Source of the DNA: Eonycteris spelaea
Lineage: Eukaryota > Chordata > Mammalia > Chiroptera > Pteropodidae
DNA length: 64,000 nucleotides
Direction: 5' to 3'
Assembly: GCA_003508835.1 (NCBI GenBank)
Contig: PUFA01000034.1
Location: forward strand, 5,978,501 to 6,042,500
Made by a program: the position numbers and the translations under genes. The notes under the pieces were generated by a model, which worked only from the letters and a program-made list of their open reading frames with translations, was not told the DNA's origin and made no database searches. Below are positions 53,701-62,033 of the stretch, one piece after another (the first letter of the stretch is position 1; each line of letters begins with the position of its first letter).

Positions 53701-56700
53701 AAATGTATTTTAGTATAAATACATCATATTTTAATATTAATTAACTTTAATTAATATTAATATTAATATTTTTTAAGCATCCTGATGTATATCGAAGTTA
53801 AAACACAGGTGAGATTTAGGAGTAGCTAGTAACAAGTTTTCTCTGTTCTCTACTTTTGTATCACAAGATTTGTTTATAAACAAGTAGATTGATTGCTGGG
53901 TCTTAATTTAATCCTAACATAGGACTTTGTCACACTTGCCAAAGTGCTGCTGTCATGTGACTATGCCCTAAGGCCATGCCAGAGCTGCTCCAATAGGCAG
54001 ATGGGCCCAGAACTGTGACTTCTTTGGAGGTTTATCCGCCTGGGATTACATACAGTTCTTGCTGTGAATAGTGACTATGGCTTTTCTTTTTTTGTGTGTG
54101 TGTAACAAATGCACTTATTTTTCTCATGCTTAGGGACTGAGGGGTTCGAGAGGACCTGCAGGCCCAGTGGGACATCCAGGAGAGCCGGGGTTAGCAGTAA
54201 GTACAGCGCTGCTCATTCTGACCCTCTACAAACCAGACCTGACATTTAAATACAATAAAAAAGGCCCTCTCAGGCCAGGCACAGGTGGGCTCTTTGTGAG
54301 ATTATCAGCCGATGAATCAGGGCACACCTGCCGTTACCAGTGTGCGTCCATCTGGAGCACAAATGCCCCTGGATAACAAGCAGCACACCGTGCTCAGAAG
54401 TCCATCAGGGGTGTTTTAAAATCAGGGGTTTCCTAAGAGGAACCTGAGACAAACAACAAAGACACGTTGTGATTTCTATGACTGATGTGTGATTTGTTTC
54501 CACTGTTGGTTTAGGGACCTCCCGGCCACCGTGGGAGTCCAGGTTTGAAGGTAGGCAGCCATGAGTAAGATGCACAAATCGAGCCCAGGTACAATGAGAT
54601 AAGTGACCACTGTTACTTGTTAGAGTGATTTCTTTCCTCTCCTTAGACTTCCTAAAGTATTCAATAAATAAACTTGAACAAATTTCTTAACCAGAAGTCT
54701 TGCTTGTAATCACTTGTTTAGTATTCAAAAGTAATTAGATTTCTTTATTTTTTTTCTGTTTCCAGGGTAATCCTGGTGTGGGAGTAAAGGGGCAAATGGG
54801 AGACCCGGTAAGAATTTACTTTTTCACAGAGGAGCAGATGCTTAAATGTATGTGCTGCCGGCTTGCAGAGGCTGTGTTCTGATGATCACTTAACTGCATT
54901 CATTATCTAGTTGCTACCCAATTGTATGGCCAAGAAATTTTCTTTGCTGAATTTTTATGGCACCATTACCCTTGACTCTAAAATGACTGTTCTGACAAAA
55001 ATGTAACACTAAATTCAAGTTAATTTATCTGGCATACTTCACCCTGACAAGAAGAGTTAGAATACCTGATAATTTTTCTGATGATATATCCGGAGTAGCA
55101 AATTTGTTTAATTACTGATTCGTTTGGTTTGATTTCACGACTTCATCAAAATCTCCAACTCGCACGTAAATAAAAACATAAATAACTGGAACCAAAAGCG
55201 TGTAGCAACACACAATCTCCCTCTCTCGGTCCTTTCGGCTGAAGCAGGAAATTTAGCAAGGGCAAGCTTTAGAAAGGTGTTTCAAGATGGCCGCTCTCCT
55301 GGAACCAATCTGAATGGCTTACAGGTGGTGAGTGGCTCTTTCAGTGACTGTGAGCAAATCGTTCAAAACATATGGCACCTACTCTGTGCCAGACTAGGAA
55401 TGGCACTGGCTAGGGGAGTTTAGCAGGACAGACCCGATCTCTTCTCTCATGAAGTCCCACTGTGGTTGGGTAAGTTATGGCACAGCCATTTAACGGAAGG
55501 ACAAAGTTGCCAAAAATATACTGGACGATGTCACGATGTGAGGAAATGCTTACACGATTATGCTGATCAGAAAGCACAGGTTACAAAAGTATAAGTTCGA
55601 CTTGGTAAAAATTCAACAAAGTACATTAACATATACACTTGGAGCCGGCTATTTCTCCCTCGACACCATTGATAATGCATAATCGTTCAGAGCCGTTCTG
55701 TGTTATGCTCTGTTTAGCAACATCCTTGACCTCTACCCACTATATGCCAGTAACATCCCTTCTCCTTAGTCATGACAAACCTAAGATGCACCAAAACCTT
55801 GCCAGATGTCCCGGGGGAGAGTGTGTCCAATTCACCTTGAAGAACAACTAACTTAGAGAAAAGATTGAAAGAAAATAGACTGAAACAATGTTTTCCAAAC
55901 TCGGGAAGTCATGGGCCCCTCGAATATGTTTGTCAAAGTGCAGGAAGCCCACACACACCTGCTTGAGAACCCCCCACTCTGTGGAGTGAGGCAAGCATTG
56001 CCAGCTTAGTGACCTCAGCACCAACGCAATCAGGGGCAGTTGCAAACTTGGACCGTAGAACAAAGTGGAAATATTTGGCTATGACCCCAAATAGGCTTAT
56101 TTTAATTATTTTGGATTGTTGGATGAATAAAAACATAGTTTTGAAATTTCAACGCAGAACTCTGAAATACTCAAGAACATGTTCGCCCACCCCATTTTCA
56201 GAAACATGCCCTAACTGGCTGTTACTGATTTTTCCTAGGTGATGTGATTATGGATCATTGACATTTTATTCTGCATAACTTTTTTGTACATTTGACCAAT
56301 ATGAATAAATGGTACTTTTGCAATATGGAAAAATAGTAACATGACCAATATTTTGAAGAAGCTCCTTGCTTGTCAGCCTCTTTAGGTTTTTTAGGCTTAT
56401 TCTAGCTATGAGAATAAATATGGTTATCTTTACCGATACATGTTACCCATTTATTTGTATATTGTTTATGCATTTGTTCAATTGTCTATTCACACAACAG
56501 AAAGCTATAGAGCAGCTACTACGCCCACACTGTGTTAGGTGCCAGGGGACAGCAAAGGAAAAATGTTCCTAACTTCCTGCTGCTTCTGTAGTTTCTCAAG
56601 TTTAGGTAGGACTAAAATTATTGGTTGTATTTTTTTTCATTTAAACTTAAAACAATACTCTTCTTCCTCAAAACCCACTTATCAAAAACATTAGCAGTTT

Positions 56701-59700
56701 TAATAATGATATATTTGAGAGTTTTCTTTGTCCCACTCAATGTAGTAAATAGTAAGCATTTTATGGACATTATCTATTCCACAAAAGAATACTTTGATGT
56801 AGGCAGTATTATAATCCCCATTTCACAGAGAAGTAAAATGAGAGTTAAGGGAATTAAGGAAACTAGGGATAGGAGAGATTTTAAGGAAATTGCCCCAAAT
56901 GACACAGTCAGTAAAGGCCTAGTTTGTGGACACAGGTGACCTGCTCTATCACTTGCTCTTAACTGTGACACAAGAGGGAAGATAATTCTAAGTGCAGAAT
57001 AAGAGAATGACTCAGAAAAGTACAAAATAACCATCTTCTAATTAATAGTAAGAATTTATGGTTATATTATGGCAAGCCCAATTCAAGAAAATCTTTTTTG
57101 CCAAAAGAATAACATCTGTAATGACATAAATGAAAACTTTTGGCTAATTATTTTATAGCGAGTTTAAAAATATTATTGAAAATAAATTAGAAATGACTTA
57201 AATCTAACCACAATGGAAGGACTTAATAAATGATAGTATATTCTTATTAAAGATTATTATATAGGTACTAAAAATCAGGTTTTTGAATAATTTCTGATAT
57301 AACAGGAAAATGTGCAAAAAATAGTATTATAATAAATATTTAAAAATTTTAAAGTTTTAATAAAATGTAAAAATATAAACTATATTGTATGTTTAAATTA
57401 TGTTTGTATATTTTATATACTACTATTCTCATAATATATTTTAAATTGTGTTTTACACATCATTTGGGCACATATACATGTGATTATGCAAATACATGTA
57501 TATTTACACACATACACGTGTGCATACACACACATAGTATATACTATGTGTATATATACAAATAAGATATATACAAATAGTATGTACTGTTTGTATATAC
57601 ACACACACACATCAACACAGCTCACACACGCCACAGAGAACTATATAGCAAAGTTTCAGTGGAGATTATCTCTGGATTGTAGGATTATGGATCACTTTTA
57701 TTTTTAAAATTTATTTTTAACCATAAGTGTGTATTGTTTATGCAAAACAATAATTATTTAAAATTATATAATTTATTTGCCATGATTTTACCTTTAAACC
57801 CACACACACAGGATTGTAAGCATTATATCACAATAAATAGGGAGAAACCTTCTTTATTTCAAATTTTATTTCAAAATAAAATTAATATGAAATTCTTATT
57901 ATCTTGATTTTTTTTTTAAAGGGTGAGGTTGGCCAGCAAGGTTCTCCTGGACCCACCTCCTGGTACAGCCACCCGATTTCTGTCTCTATAAAGGAGAAAA
58001 GGTAATTTCCAAACCATATGTTACTTTGGTAAAGTAGTAAAGGCCCGTGCCACTTGAGCAGGTTCACTGCCGGTGAAGTACCGAGCACCTCCACGCATCA
58101 CGGCATTAACCCCCAAGCGACCCTAACAGAGTGACACCGTTATTGACCCCACTGTGCAGAGCTGAAAACTGAGGCTTGGAAGGGTTACCAGAATCCTCCA
58201 TGCACCCAGCTGCTGAGTTCCAGACCTAGCTTGGACGACTAAATTGTGACATGCCTTTCCGCGTAGAGTGCTCCATTAATCTTGCCTTCGGTGTGTGGGC
58301 TGAATAGACCCCTGGAAGTCCGGTTGTCCTTTATATGTTACAAATGGTCCTTTATATGTTACATAGCGGTTGGAAATTTTGATAATGGATAAGGTAACCA
58401 TTGCGTAGAACTGGGCACGTGATCGACGATGGGCAAAGATCAATTCCTCTGTCAGTCTGCAGTACTGATGTTACCGATGCCACAGGCGGGTTCTGGTGTC
58501 GATTTTCGATTACTCGATTAAATTTCACTAATTTGCTCAAAATGACACTCCTCTCAATGGCTGCATTCCCAGCTTGTGTCTGCTGCCCTGGCTCCATGGC
58601 CGTCCCCCACTGCACCCCACGGTGCTACATGTCTCACAGAGAACTGACCCGAGTAATGTCAAGTTTGTAAGTGAGCTTGGATCTCAGTTGCTAATTAGCG
58701 AAGCTGAAGAGTAACCTCTTACTTAAAAAATTAGTAGAATGATTGTTGAACAAGGTAATTTCTGAAAGAGATCGAAATCAGTATGCTAAATAAGAATGAT
58801 AAGCCAGATTATACATCTTGTGATTTTTAGGGTGTAAAGGGGTTGCCTGGAGTGATCGGACCTCCAGGACCACCAGGACCCAAGGTAATTTATTAAAGTA
58901 CCTTTTTATATTTGTATGCTGTACTATCTTAATTTTTAAAATTTTGCACAGTCTTTATCATTGTTTTAAATGCTAATATATGTTACTAGAAGTTTTCACT
59001 ATTTTATCATAATAGTGATAATATGATAGAATATTATAGACACCCTGTAGGGTGTCTATTCTAAAGTAGTTGATTTCTTGAAACTGCTGACCATAATTTT
59101 CATTTCTCCTTTTGTTTTATTCTCTTTTGCTGCAGTATTGTTCCTTAACCATTCTAAATGTTGCCATCTTTTTCAGGGAGAACCTGGAGTTGGGGCAAAA
59201 GGAGAGAAGGGTATTCCTGGGTTCCCAGGCCCTCGGGTAAGGATTATTCACGCTGTCCGTGAGTTTGGAGGCATTTCTCTCTCATATTTTTATAAAATCA
59301 GATCAATATTCCAGAGAGCTGAAAAGTAGGATTATCTCAACTAAGAACAATACATTTTGACACCAAGAATTGCGTAATAGCTAAATGTCTCAGAACACCC
59401 CTTCCGTTGACATCATTTAGATAAAACAGGCAAGTGGAAGATGGAAGAATTGGCAGGAAGTAACAAGATCGTGGCATTGCCTGCCTGGCTCAGTGTTAGT
59501 GTGATAGCAGCTTGGAATTGATCATGTAAACCCAGTTGATAAAAGAATGAACCAATCTAAAAGAAAAACACTGAATCAGGCCTCACACATCACCATCCAT
59601 GTCACTAATGGGATCCCCATTCATAGAGTCAGTGTGGAAACCAGATCCCAACATGCACAGACATTGAGTTTATTTGGCTCTAGGTTTAGGACTTAATGGT

Positions 59701-62033
59701 TCAACATTGGTTTCCATAGTTATTTTCGATTGTTGATAACGCATAGAGCAACTATTAATCTCCAGACAAATTATACTGTAATCATTCCAAAGATATTTAG
59801 CCCAGTATAAGCGCAAAGTTAAATAAACTAAAAAGGAAGAACAACAATAAAAATATGTTCGTAATTTAAAGCACTGGCAAGGACATGAATTTTTTTTTTT
59901 TTAATAAGACTAACGATCAATGACAATAGTAATGTTATAAAGCAATGGACTCTATTTTATATTTATTTCCTTTTATTCAGCTATCTTTGCAAATAAGATT
60001 AAACATTTATGGCGAAGTCTCGGAAGGTAAAACATGATCCTCGACCTGCGTTTCAATATAATTCTGTGTTGATTTTTGTGAATTTAATAGGGCGACCCTG
60101 GCTCCCACGGATCTCCAGGTTTTCCGGGATTAAAGGTAAATGTACACCATTGTGGAGATGATAAATGCGTTTTCATGTGTAAATGCAGGCCAGTGTCATT
60201 CAGAAATTGTGCCAGTGCACGCACACACGCACACACGCACACGCACACACAGTCATTAGAGACGCGTCCATTTTATGAATTACATAATTTCGCTGTGGGT
60301 ACAAGAACTAAAGCACAACACGGTGCAGGCCAAAGGCGGTGGTAAGAGTTTGCAGAGAATCTCAGTGAGCACGTGCCGATGTGTCATTCAAATTAAACGA
60401 GAATGAGGTAATTTGATACCCAATCACATTTTTTTATAAAAGGCATGTTTCTGGTTATTTGTAGGGGGAGCCAGGAGTGTTTGGAGATCCCGGGCCGTTT
60501 GGATTTCTTGGCCCAAAGGTAAAAAAGTGAGCATATTTGTCTGATAAAATTCTCCGTCCCTCATGTTATTTATTTTTTAAAGTATTTCAGAAGATGATTC
60601 AAAAAATGTAACTTTTGAAAGAGACAGAGTTAATTTTGTACATATTATTTTTATTGCATGTGGTAATAATTGCATTTTACTTTTGAACAATGATCCTTTT
60701 GAAGGTGAATAATAATGAAAGTTTAAAAACTTCATAGGGATCATATAGTATCATGATTTAAAACAGGAGCCGTGGGCCACGGGCCATGGGATGCCTTCTG
60801 CTCTCACCACCATAACATGTTTTTCTTTCCTTTGTAACATCTGTGACCTGACATTCAGCACTTGCTCAGGGCAAGCCTTGGTGGCATTAAGGGGACACAA
60901 TTAAGGGGGACAGTAATTGCTGGTGAAACAAACTGTAGATACAGATCTTGTAGGTGAATGAAATATTTGTTCTAGAGTGCCAAGTTAGCCGTTAATACTC
61001 ATTGTATACCTACAAACCTTCATGGCTTCAGAGATATCTAATTTATGAATAAAGAATCATTTTATTGGAGTTAAAAACACTTTTTTTTTTTTTGGGAAAA
61101 CTGTGCCAGTTGGTTGTTTACTTCTGCTCATAGGTAGGAAGTCAGAAGCCTTTGTTCTTCCTAGATGTTTATAAACCATTCATTTCTCCATTCAGCCCAT
61201 AATCTCTATTTCTTATGTACATGTGCTCTTGGTCCTGCTAATATTTATTTAATGCCAGACGACATGAGAAAAATGTTCATATCTCTAAGAGAAGTGAATG
61301 AACGAATGATTTCAGGGGGATTCCGGAGACCGCGGGTACCCGGGGCCGCCAGGACTTGTGGCAACTCCACCTCTTCCACTCAGAGGTTTGTGCGTCACTT
61401 TGTTCCTACGTTAATTATTCGCAGCTGGCATTGGAGTGGCCTTGGCGGGGGAGCCTGGCCCAGCATGTCCACAGTTGGCACACTGGGCGGGTTAAATATC
61501 TGAACTTCAGCATGAATACATCATGATGCAGCACCGGGAGAGAGATGCAGGTCGCTGTGTCTCTATCAGTGCAAGGCATCAAATTTCATCTTAGTATGTA
61601 CACTGCATGCTGGGGTTTTTATTATGTCACCTTTCAGAAAGTAGGCTTTTTAGTTGTTGAAATATGTGTAAAACCATTTGACCAAGACCTACCAAGATGC
61701 CGCCTGTAAGAAAGAGTGGCCTACATCAATGACAAAGACAGCAGCACCCAAAGTTCATGTGTCTGCAGAGGCGAGGCGGTCGAAGGGGCTCGCATCCAAG
61801 ATATAACATTTATGATGCAGTGAGAAACTGCAAAACAGTCTCCTAGTTGGACTTTAAAAAGTAATGGTGTGTGGGTTTTAACATGTAGATATATGTTTAT
61901 TATATTCACATGTCATTATTTTTGGCAGGTCCTCCGGGAGATCCAGGCCTCCCTGGACGCTACGGAGAAATGGGGGCCGTTGGACCCCCCGGTCCCCCTG
62001 GTCCTGCAGGTAGACCAGGGGAAGCCTGTGCAG
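27306..62033 (+). CDS. COL4A4: Collagen alpha-4(IV) chain, 5' part of coding sequence (spliced, 18 coding exons; continues beyond window)
   Basis: COL4A4 encodes a secreted basement-membrane collagen chain that trimerises with alpha-3(IV) and alpha-5(IV). Joined exons give a short signal peptide, a 7S region with the cysteine pattern [11 protein letters not shown], and then interrupted Gly-X-Y helix. Residue identity with human COL4A4 is high throughout (for example [15 protein letters not shown] and [14 protein letters not shown] are identical), which excludes other type IV chains. Exon sizes agree with human as I remember them (62+43+78+135+45+117+69+36+63+36+42 and onward), except that exon 2 is three codons shorter at the start and exon 13 is 80 instead of 81 nt. 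As printed, the exon 13 lesion truncates the chain at about residue 250. The remaining helix and the NC1 domain lie to the right of the window. Confidence 0.93.
27718..28242 (+). repeat. ERVL-MaLR-type solo LTR
   Basis: Order of landmarks: 'catgtcataacccctggaca' at the start, 'cctggattatcagagtgggc', 'tccggaaggatcacagcgct', 'gccagcaccttgattttcgc', 'ttttcagccactgagtttgc' and 'ggaggagactaatacga' at the end. This is the layout of mammalian MaLR-type solo LTRs. An old element with no internal viral genes. Confidence 0.7.
29285..29672 (-). repeat. ERVL-MaLR-type solo LTR, reversed
   Basis: It begins 'gtcttcgttccggctgctctgacc', then 'ttgcagttctggagggatct', 'ctcgttgtgtcttcgcatgg', 'cctcatgacctaatcacctc' and 'ctcctaatgctatcacattg'. 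This is the reverse of the 27.7-kb LTR type, ending with 'tacaaatattcagtctaca'. Confidence 0.7.
30257..30299 (+). CDS. COL4A4: COL4A4 exon 3: hydrophobic core of signal peptide
   Basis: Acceptor TTTTCTAG ends at 30256; donor GG|GTAAGT. The first G completes Trp, then [14 protein letters not shown] in frame, nearly the human segment. It supplies the hydrophobic core and the end of the signal peptide. Length 43 nt, exit phase 0. Confidence 0.93.
31325..31870 (+). repeat. L1/HAL1 3' fragment
   Basis: 'tctatcaataaggggtgatt', 'agaagttacagtactttgtt', 'gtgaaaacagcaaggtacat' and 'cctctagatgagggcatggg' follow the 3' portion of old L1/HAL1 elements, with a TG microsatellite-like insert typical of them. 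Confidence 0.65.
32589..32660. repeat. (TTTA)n microsatellite, interrupted
   Basis: About 15 TTTA/TTA units with several interruptions ('ttcattatta'). Confidence 0.9.
33710..33787 (+). CDS. COL4A4: COL4A4 exon 4: 7S domain cysteine cluster
   Basis: Acceptor TTTCCAG ends at 33709; donor CGG|GTAAGT. It encodes 26 residues starting [19 protein letters not shown] and ending FPEKGSR. The four cysteines of the 7S region, which cross-link four molecules at their N termini, are all present at the human spacing. Differences from human are conservative except Pro to Leu just before the first Cys. Phase 0 on both sides. Confidence 0.96.
34590..34865 (+). repeat. L1 3' end (L1MA/MB-like)
   Basis: 'gtggtgatggatgtcagcta', 'atttatcacggtgatccttt', 'gcaatgtatacatgtatcaa', 'atcatgttgtagaactgaaa' and 'gtcaattatatctcaataat' are the standard 3' UTR end of middle-aged mammalian L1s. 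Confidence 0.85.
35173..35350 (-). repeat. hAT-type MITE
   Basis: 'ggggacatttggtgatgtct', 'agagacattttttggttgtc', 'tggccagggatgctgctcag' and 'caaggcataggacagtcccc'. The same family occurs reversed at 50.4 and 55.7 kb. Confidence 0.75.
39805..40265 (-). repeat. MaLR-like LTR, reversed
   Basis: 'cctaaggctgttgtaactaa', 'cttggtggcttaaaacaaca' and 'gaaatgtgttttctcataag' at the start, with 'catgactccatcttctgccg' and 'tctgtgtccctccggtcagg' further on: the reversed MaLR-type order, diverged. Confidence 0.6.
41600..41712 (+). repeat. MIR fragment
   Basis: 'gctgggttcggatctctgtt', 'gaggtcacttgcttcatctc' and 'taagcctcagctttg' follow the MIR core on the plus strand. Confidence 0.6.
41714..41742. repeat. 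(GT)n microsatellite
   Basis: About 14 GT dinucleotides without interruption. Confidence 0.95.
42247..42315. repeat. Poly-A / GAAAA purine tract
   Basis: An A-rich run with G every 4-6 bases, about 69 bases of pure purine. It looks like a decayed poly(A) tail; I could not identify the element it would belong to. Confidence 0.9.
45018..45152 (+). CDS. COL4A4: COL4A4 exon 5: start of the triple helix
   Basis: Acceptor TTCTTAG ends at 45017; donor AAG|GTACGC. 45 codons, 15 uninterrupted Gly-X-Y triplets from [19 protein letters not shown] to GDKGDK, matching human over its length. Phase 0 on both sides. Confidence 0.97.
45153..45919 (+). other. COL4A4: COL4A4 intron 5
   Basis: 767 bp, AT-rich. 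Fragment near 45330-45600 resembles a degraded reversed L1 3' piece; otherwise nothing I can name. Confidence 0.85.
45920..45964 (+). CDS. COL4A4: COL4A4 exon 6: helix
   Basis: 15 codons, [15 protein letters not shown], identical to human. Acceptor ATTTTAG, donor CCT|GTAAGT. Phase 0. Confidence 0.96.
45965..46611 (+). other. COL4A4: COL4A4 intron 6
   Basis: 647 bp of unique AT-rich sequence; I see no repeat or signal beyond the splice sites. Confidence 0.85.
46612..46728 (+). CDS. COL4A4: COL4A4 exon 7: helix
   Basis: 39 codons, [19 protein letters not shown] then [20 protein letters not shown], 13 perfect triplets. Acceptor TTTCCCACAG, donor CCA|GTAAGA. Contains NGS, a potential N-glycosylation sequon also present in human. 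Phase 0. Confidence 0.96.
47085..47462 (-). repeat. Old LTR-like repeat, family uncertain
   Basis: 'cattcagggttcactgcaca', 'tttaatacagagaacggagc', 'ctcagcttctcactcccaca' and the end 'gaggtctaggaaatgtag' have the layout of old reversed mammalian ERV LTRs that end near 'gggaaatgtag'. No internal region. Confidence 0.4.
48953..49011. repeat. GT-rich microsatellite
   Basis: Imperfect (GT)n with interspersed GC and GA steps over about 59 bases. Confidence 0.9.
50076..50144 (+). CDS. COL4A4: COL4A4 exon 8: helix with an interruption
   Basis: 23 codons: [10 protein letters not shown], then the interruption [10 protein letters not shown], then GVQ. The human exon has the same interruption (NSVFILGAVK). 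Such breaks give type IV collagen its flexibility. Acceptor ATTTTCAG, donor CAG|GTAAGC, phase 0. Confidence 0.96.
50405..50617 (+). repeat. hAT-type MITE
   Basis: 'tttctcaaccttggtactgt', 'tgacctgtgcattgtagaca', 'tggcctctgcccagtagatg' and 'caaatgtcccccaggaagaa' match the 35.2- and 55.7-kb copies. Confidence 0.8.
51500..52200 (+). repeat. L1 3' end
   Basis: Full run of L1 3' landmarks: 'ggttgctggtgggaatgtaa', 'ttccaaaagaaatgaagcag', 'atggaagcattatttgcaaa', 'gatgagtggataaacagaaa', 'ttatgctaagtgaaataagc', 'gtggttgacaggggctggga', 'gtacacttaaaaatagttaa'. Same orientation as COL4A4; no coding capacity. Confidence 0.9.
52731..52766 (+). CDS. COL4A4: COL4A4 exon 9: helix
   Basis: 12 codons, [12 protein letters not shown]; human has GDRGDPGLPGLP. 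Acceptor TTACTGCAG, donor CCA|GTAAGT, phase 0. Confidence 0.95.
52767..54133 (+). other. COL4A4: COL4A4 intron 9
   Basis: 1.37 kb, AT-rich, including a TAATATTAA-rich stretch at 53.72-53.77 kb. No repeat family recognised. Confidence 0.85.
54134..54196 (+). CDS. COL4A4: COL4A4 exon 10: helix
   Basis: 21 codons: [19 protein letters not shown] then LA. Human differs in a few X/Y positions. Acceptor ATGCTTAG, donor GCA|GTAAGT, phase 0. Confidence 0.95.
54197..54514 (+). other. COL4A4: COL4A4 intron 10
   Basis: 318 bp, no distinctive content. Confidence 0.85.
54515..54550 (+). CDS. COL4A4: COL4A4 exon 11: helix
   Basis: 12 codons, [12 protein letters not shown]. Acceptor TTGGTTTAG, donor AAG|GTAGGC, phase 0. 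Confidence 0.94.
54766..54807 (+). CDS. COL4A4: COL4A4 exon 12: helix with short interruption
   Basis: 14 codons, [14 protein letters not shown], identical to human, including the one-residue-short GVG break. Acceptor TGTTTCCAG, donor CCG|GTAAGA, phase 0. Confidence 0.96.
55690..55862 (+). repeat. hAT-type MITE, 5'-truncated
   Basis: 'agcaacatccttgacctcta', 'cccactatatgccagtaaca' and 'gccagatgtcccgggggaga' match the other two copies of this family in the window. Confidence 0.65.
56720..56885 (-). repeat. MIR SINE
   Basis: 'gtaagcattttatggacatt', 'tttgatgtaggcagtattat' and 'atccccatttcacagagaag' are the antisense MIR landmarks. Confidence 0.75.
57180..57720 (+). repeat. L1/HAL1-like fragment with CA/TA microsatellite
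   Basis: 'aaatctaaccacaatggaag', 'tacttaataaatgatagtat' and a late 'ggattgtaggattatggatc' stretch suggest an old L1/HAL1 3' end that carries a CA/TA-rich expansion at 57490-57620. Confidence 0.5.
57922..58001 (+). CDS. COL4A4: COL4A4 exon 13: helix plus interruption, 1-nt frameshift
   Basis: The acceptor AAAG ends at 57921 and the donor AAAAG|GTAATT follows 58001. The exon starts [12 protein letters not shown] in phase 0, as in human, and its last 18 bases read LYKGEK in the frame exon 14 needs. Exon 14 starts in phase 0, but this exon is 80 nt, one short of the expected 81. The missing base lies between 57958 and 57983, in the segment encoding the interruption. As printed the frame after Thr reads [16 protein letters not shown] and meets TAA at 58835-58837 after splicing. 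The acceptor is also weak (A at -3). Exon identity is firm; whether the deletion is real or an assembly error cannot be told from this sequence. Confidence 0.92.
58002..58830 (+). other. COL4A4: COL4A4 intron 13
   Basis: It contains a reversed MIR (about 58085-58215) and a 21-bp tandem duplication (unit containing 'gtcctttatatgttaca', copies at 58326 and 58347). The rest is unremarkable. Confidence 0.85.
58085..58215 (-). repeat. MIR SINE
   Basis: 'gacaccgttattgaccccac' followed by 'tgcagagctgaaaactgagg' and 'cttggaagggttacc' are the antisense MIR core. Confidence 0.65.
58831..58884 (+). CDS. COL4A4: COL4A4 exon 14: helix
   Basis: 18 codons in phase 0, [18 protein letters not shown]; human has GIKGIPGMVGLPGPPGRK. 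Acceptor GATTTTTAG, donor AAG|GTAATT. Because of the exon 13 lesion it would be entered in the wrong frame and stop at 58835-58837. Confidence 0.95.
59177..59236 (+). CDS. COL4A4: COL4A4 exon 15: helix
   Basis: 20 codons, [20 protein letters not shown], nearly identical to human. Acceptor TTTTTCAG, donor CGG|GTAAGG, phase 0. Confidence 0.96.
59237..60090 (+). other. COL4A4: COL4A4 intron 15
   Basis: 854 bp without a recognised repeat apart from a short T run at 59.89 kb. Confidence 0.85.
60091..60135 (+). CDS. COL4A4: COL4A4 exon 16: helix
   Basis: 15 codons, [15 protein letters not shown]. Acceptor TTTAATAG, donor AAG|GTAAAT, phase 0. Human has [15 protein letters not shown]. Confidence 0.96.
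60136..60464 (+). other. COL4A4: COL4A4 intron 16
   Basis: 329 bp with a CA/CG-alternating tract at about 60217-60250. Confidence 0.85.
60465..60518 (+). CDS. COL4A4: COL4A4 exon 17: helix
   Basis: 18 codons, [18 protein letters not shown]. Acceptor ATTTGTAG, donor AAG|GTAAAA, phase 0. Human has GELGLVGDPGLFGLIGPK. Confidence 0.95.
60519..61315 (+). other. COL4A4: COL4A4 intron 17
   Basis: 797 bp of unique sequence with a T run at 61.08 kb. Nothing else recognised. Confidence 0.85.
61316..61385 (+). CDS. COL4A4: COL4A4 exon 18: helix and interruption
   Basis: 70 nt: [13 protein letters not shown], then the interruption [10 protein letters not shown], plus one base of Gly. Human carries GVLVTPPLPLK at this point. 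Acceptor ATTTCAG; donor G|GTTTGT, which lacks the purine at +3 and the A at +4, so it is weak. Exit phase 1, as in human. Confidence 0.93.
61386..61928 (+). other. COL4A4: COL4A4 intron 18
   Basis: 543 bp, no recognised repeat. Confidence 0.85.
61929..62033 (+). CDS. COL4A4: COL4A4 exon 19: helix
   Basis: Acceptor TTTGGCAG; donor G|GTATGA. Two bases complete Gly, then [27 protein letters not shown] and RPGEACA, then one base of Gly. The CysAla end matches human (RPGEACAG). Length 105 nt, phase 1 in and out. Confidence 0.96.

Larger units (their letters stand above)
54808..57921 (+). other. COL4A4: COL4A4 intron 12
   Basis: It holds an L1/HAL1 piece (55.44-55.64 kb), a hAT MITE (55.69-55.86 kb), MIR copies (56.49-56.58 and 56.72-56.88 kb), another L1-like stretch (57.18-57.72 kb) and a CA/TA-rich region at 57.49-57.62 kb. 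Confidence 0.85.
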
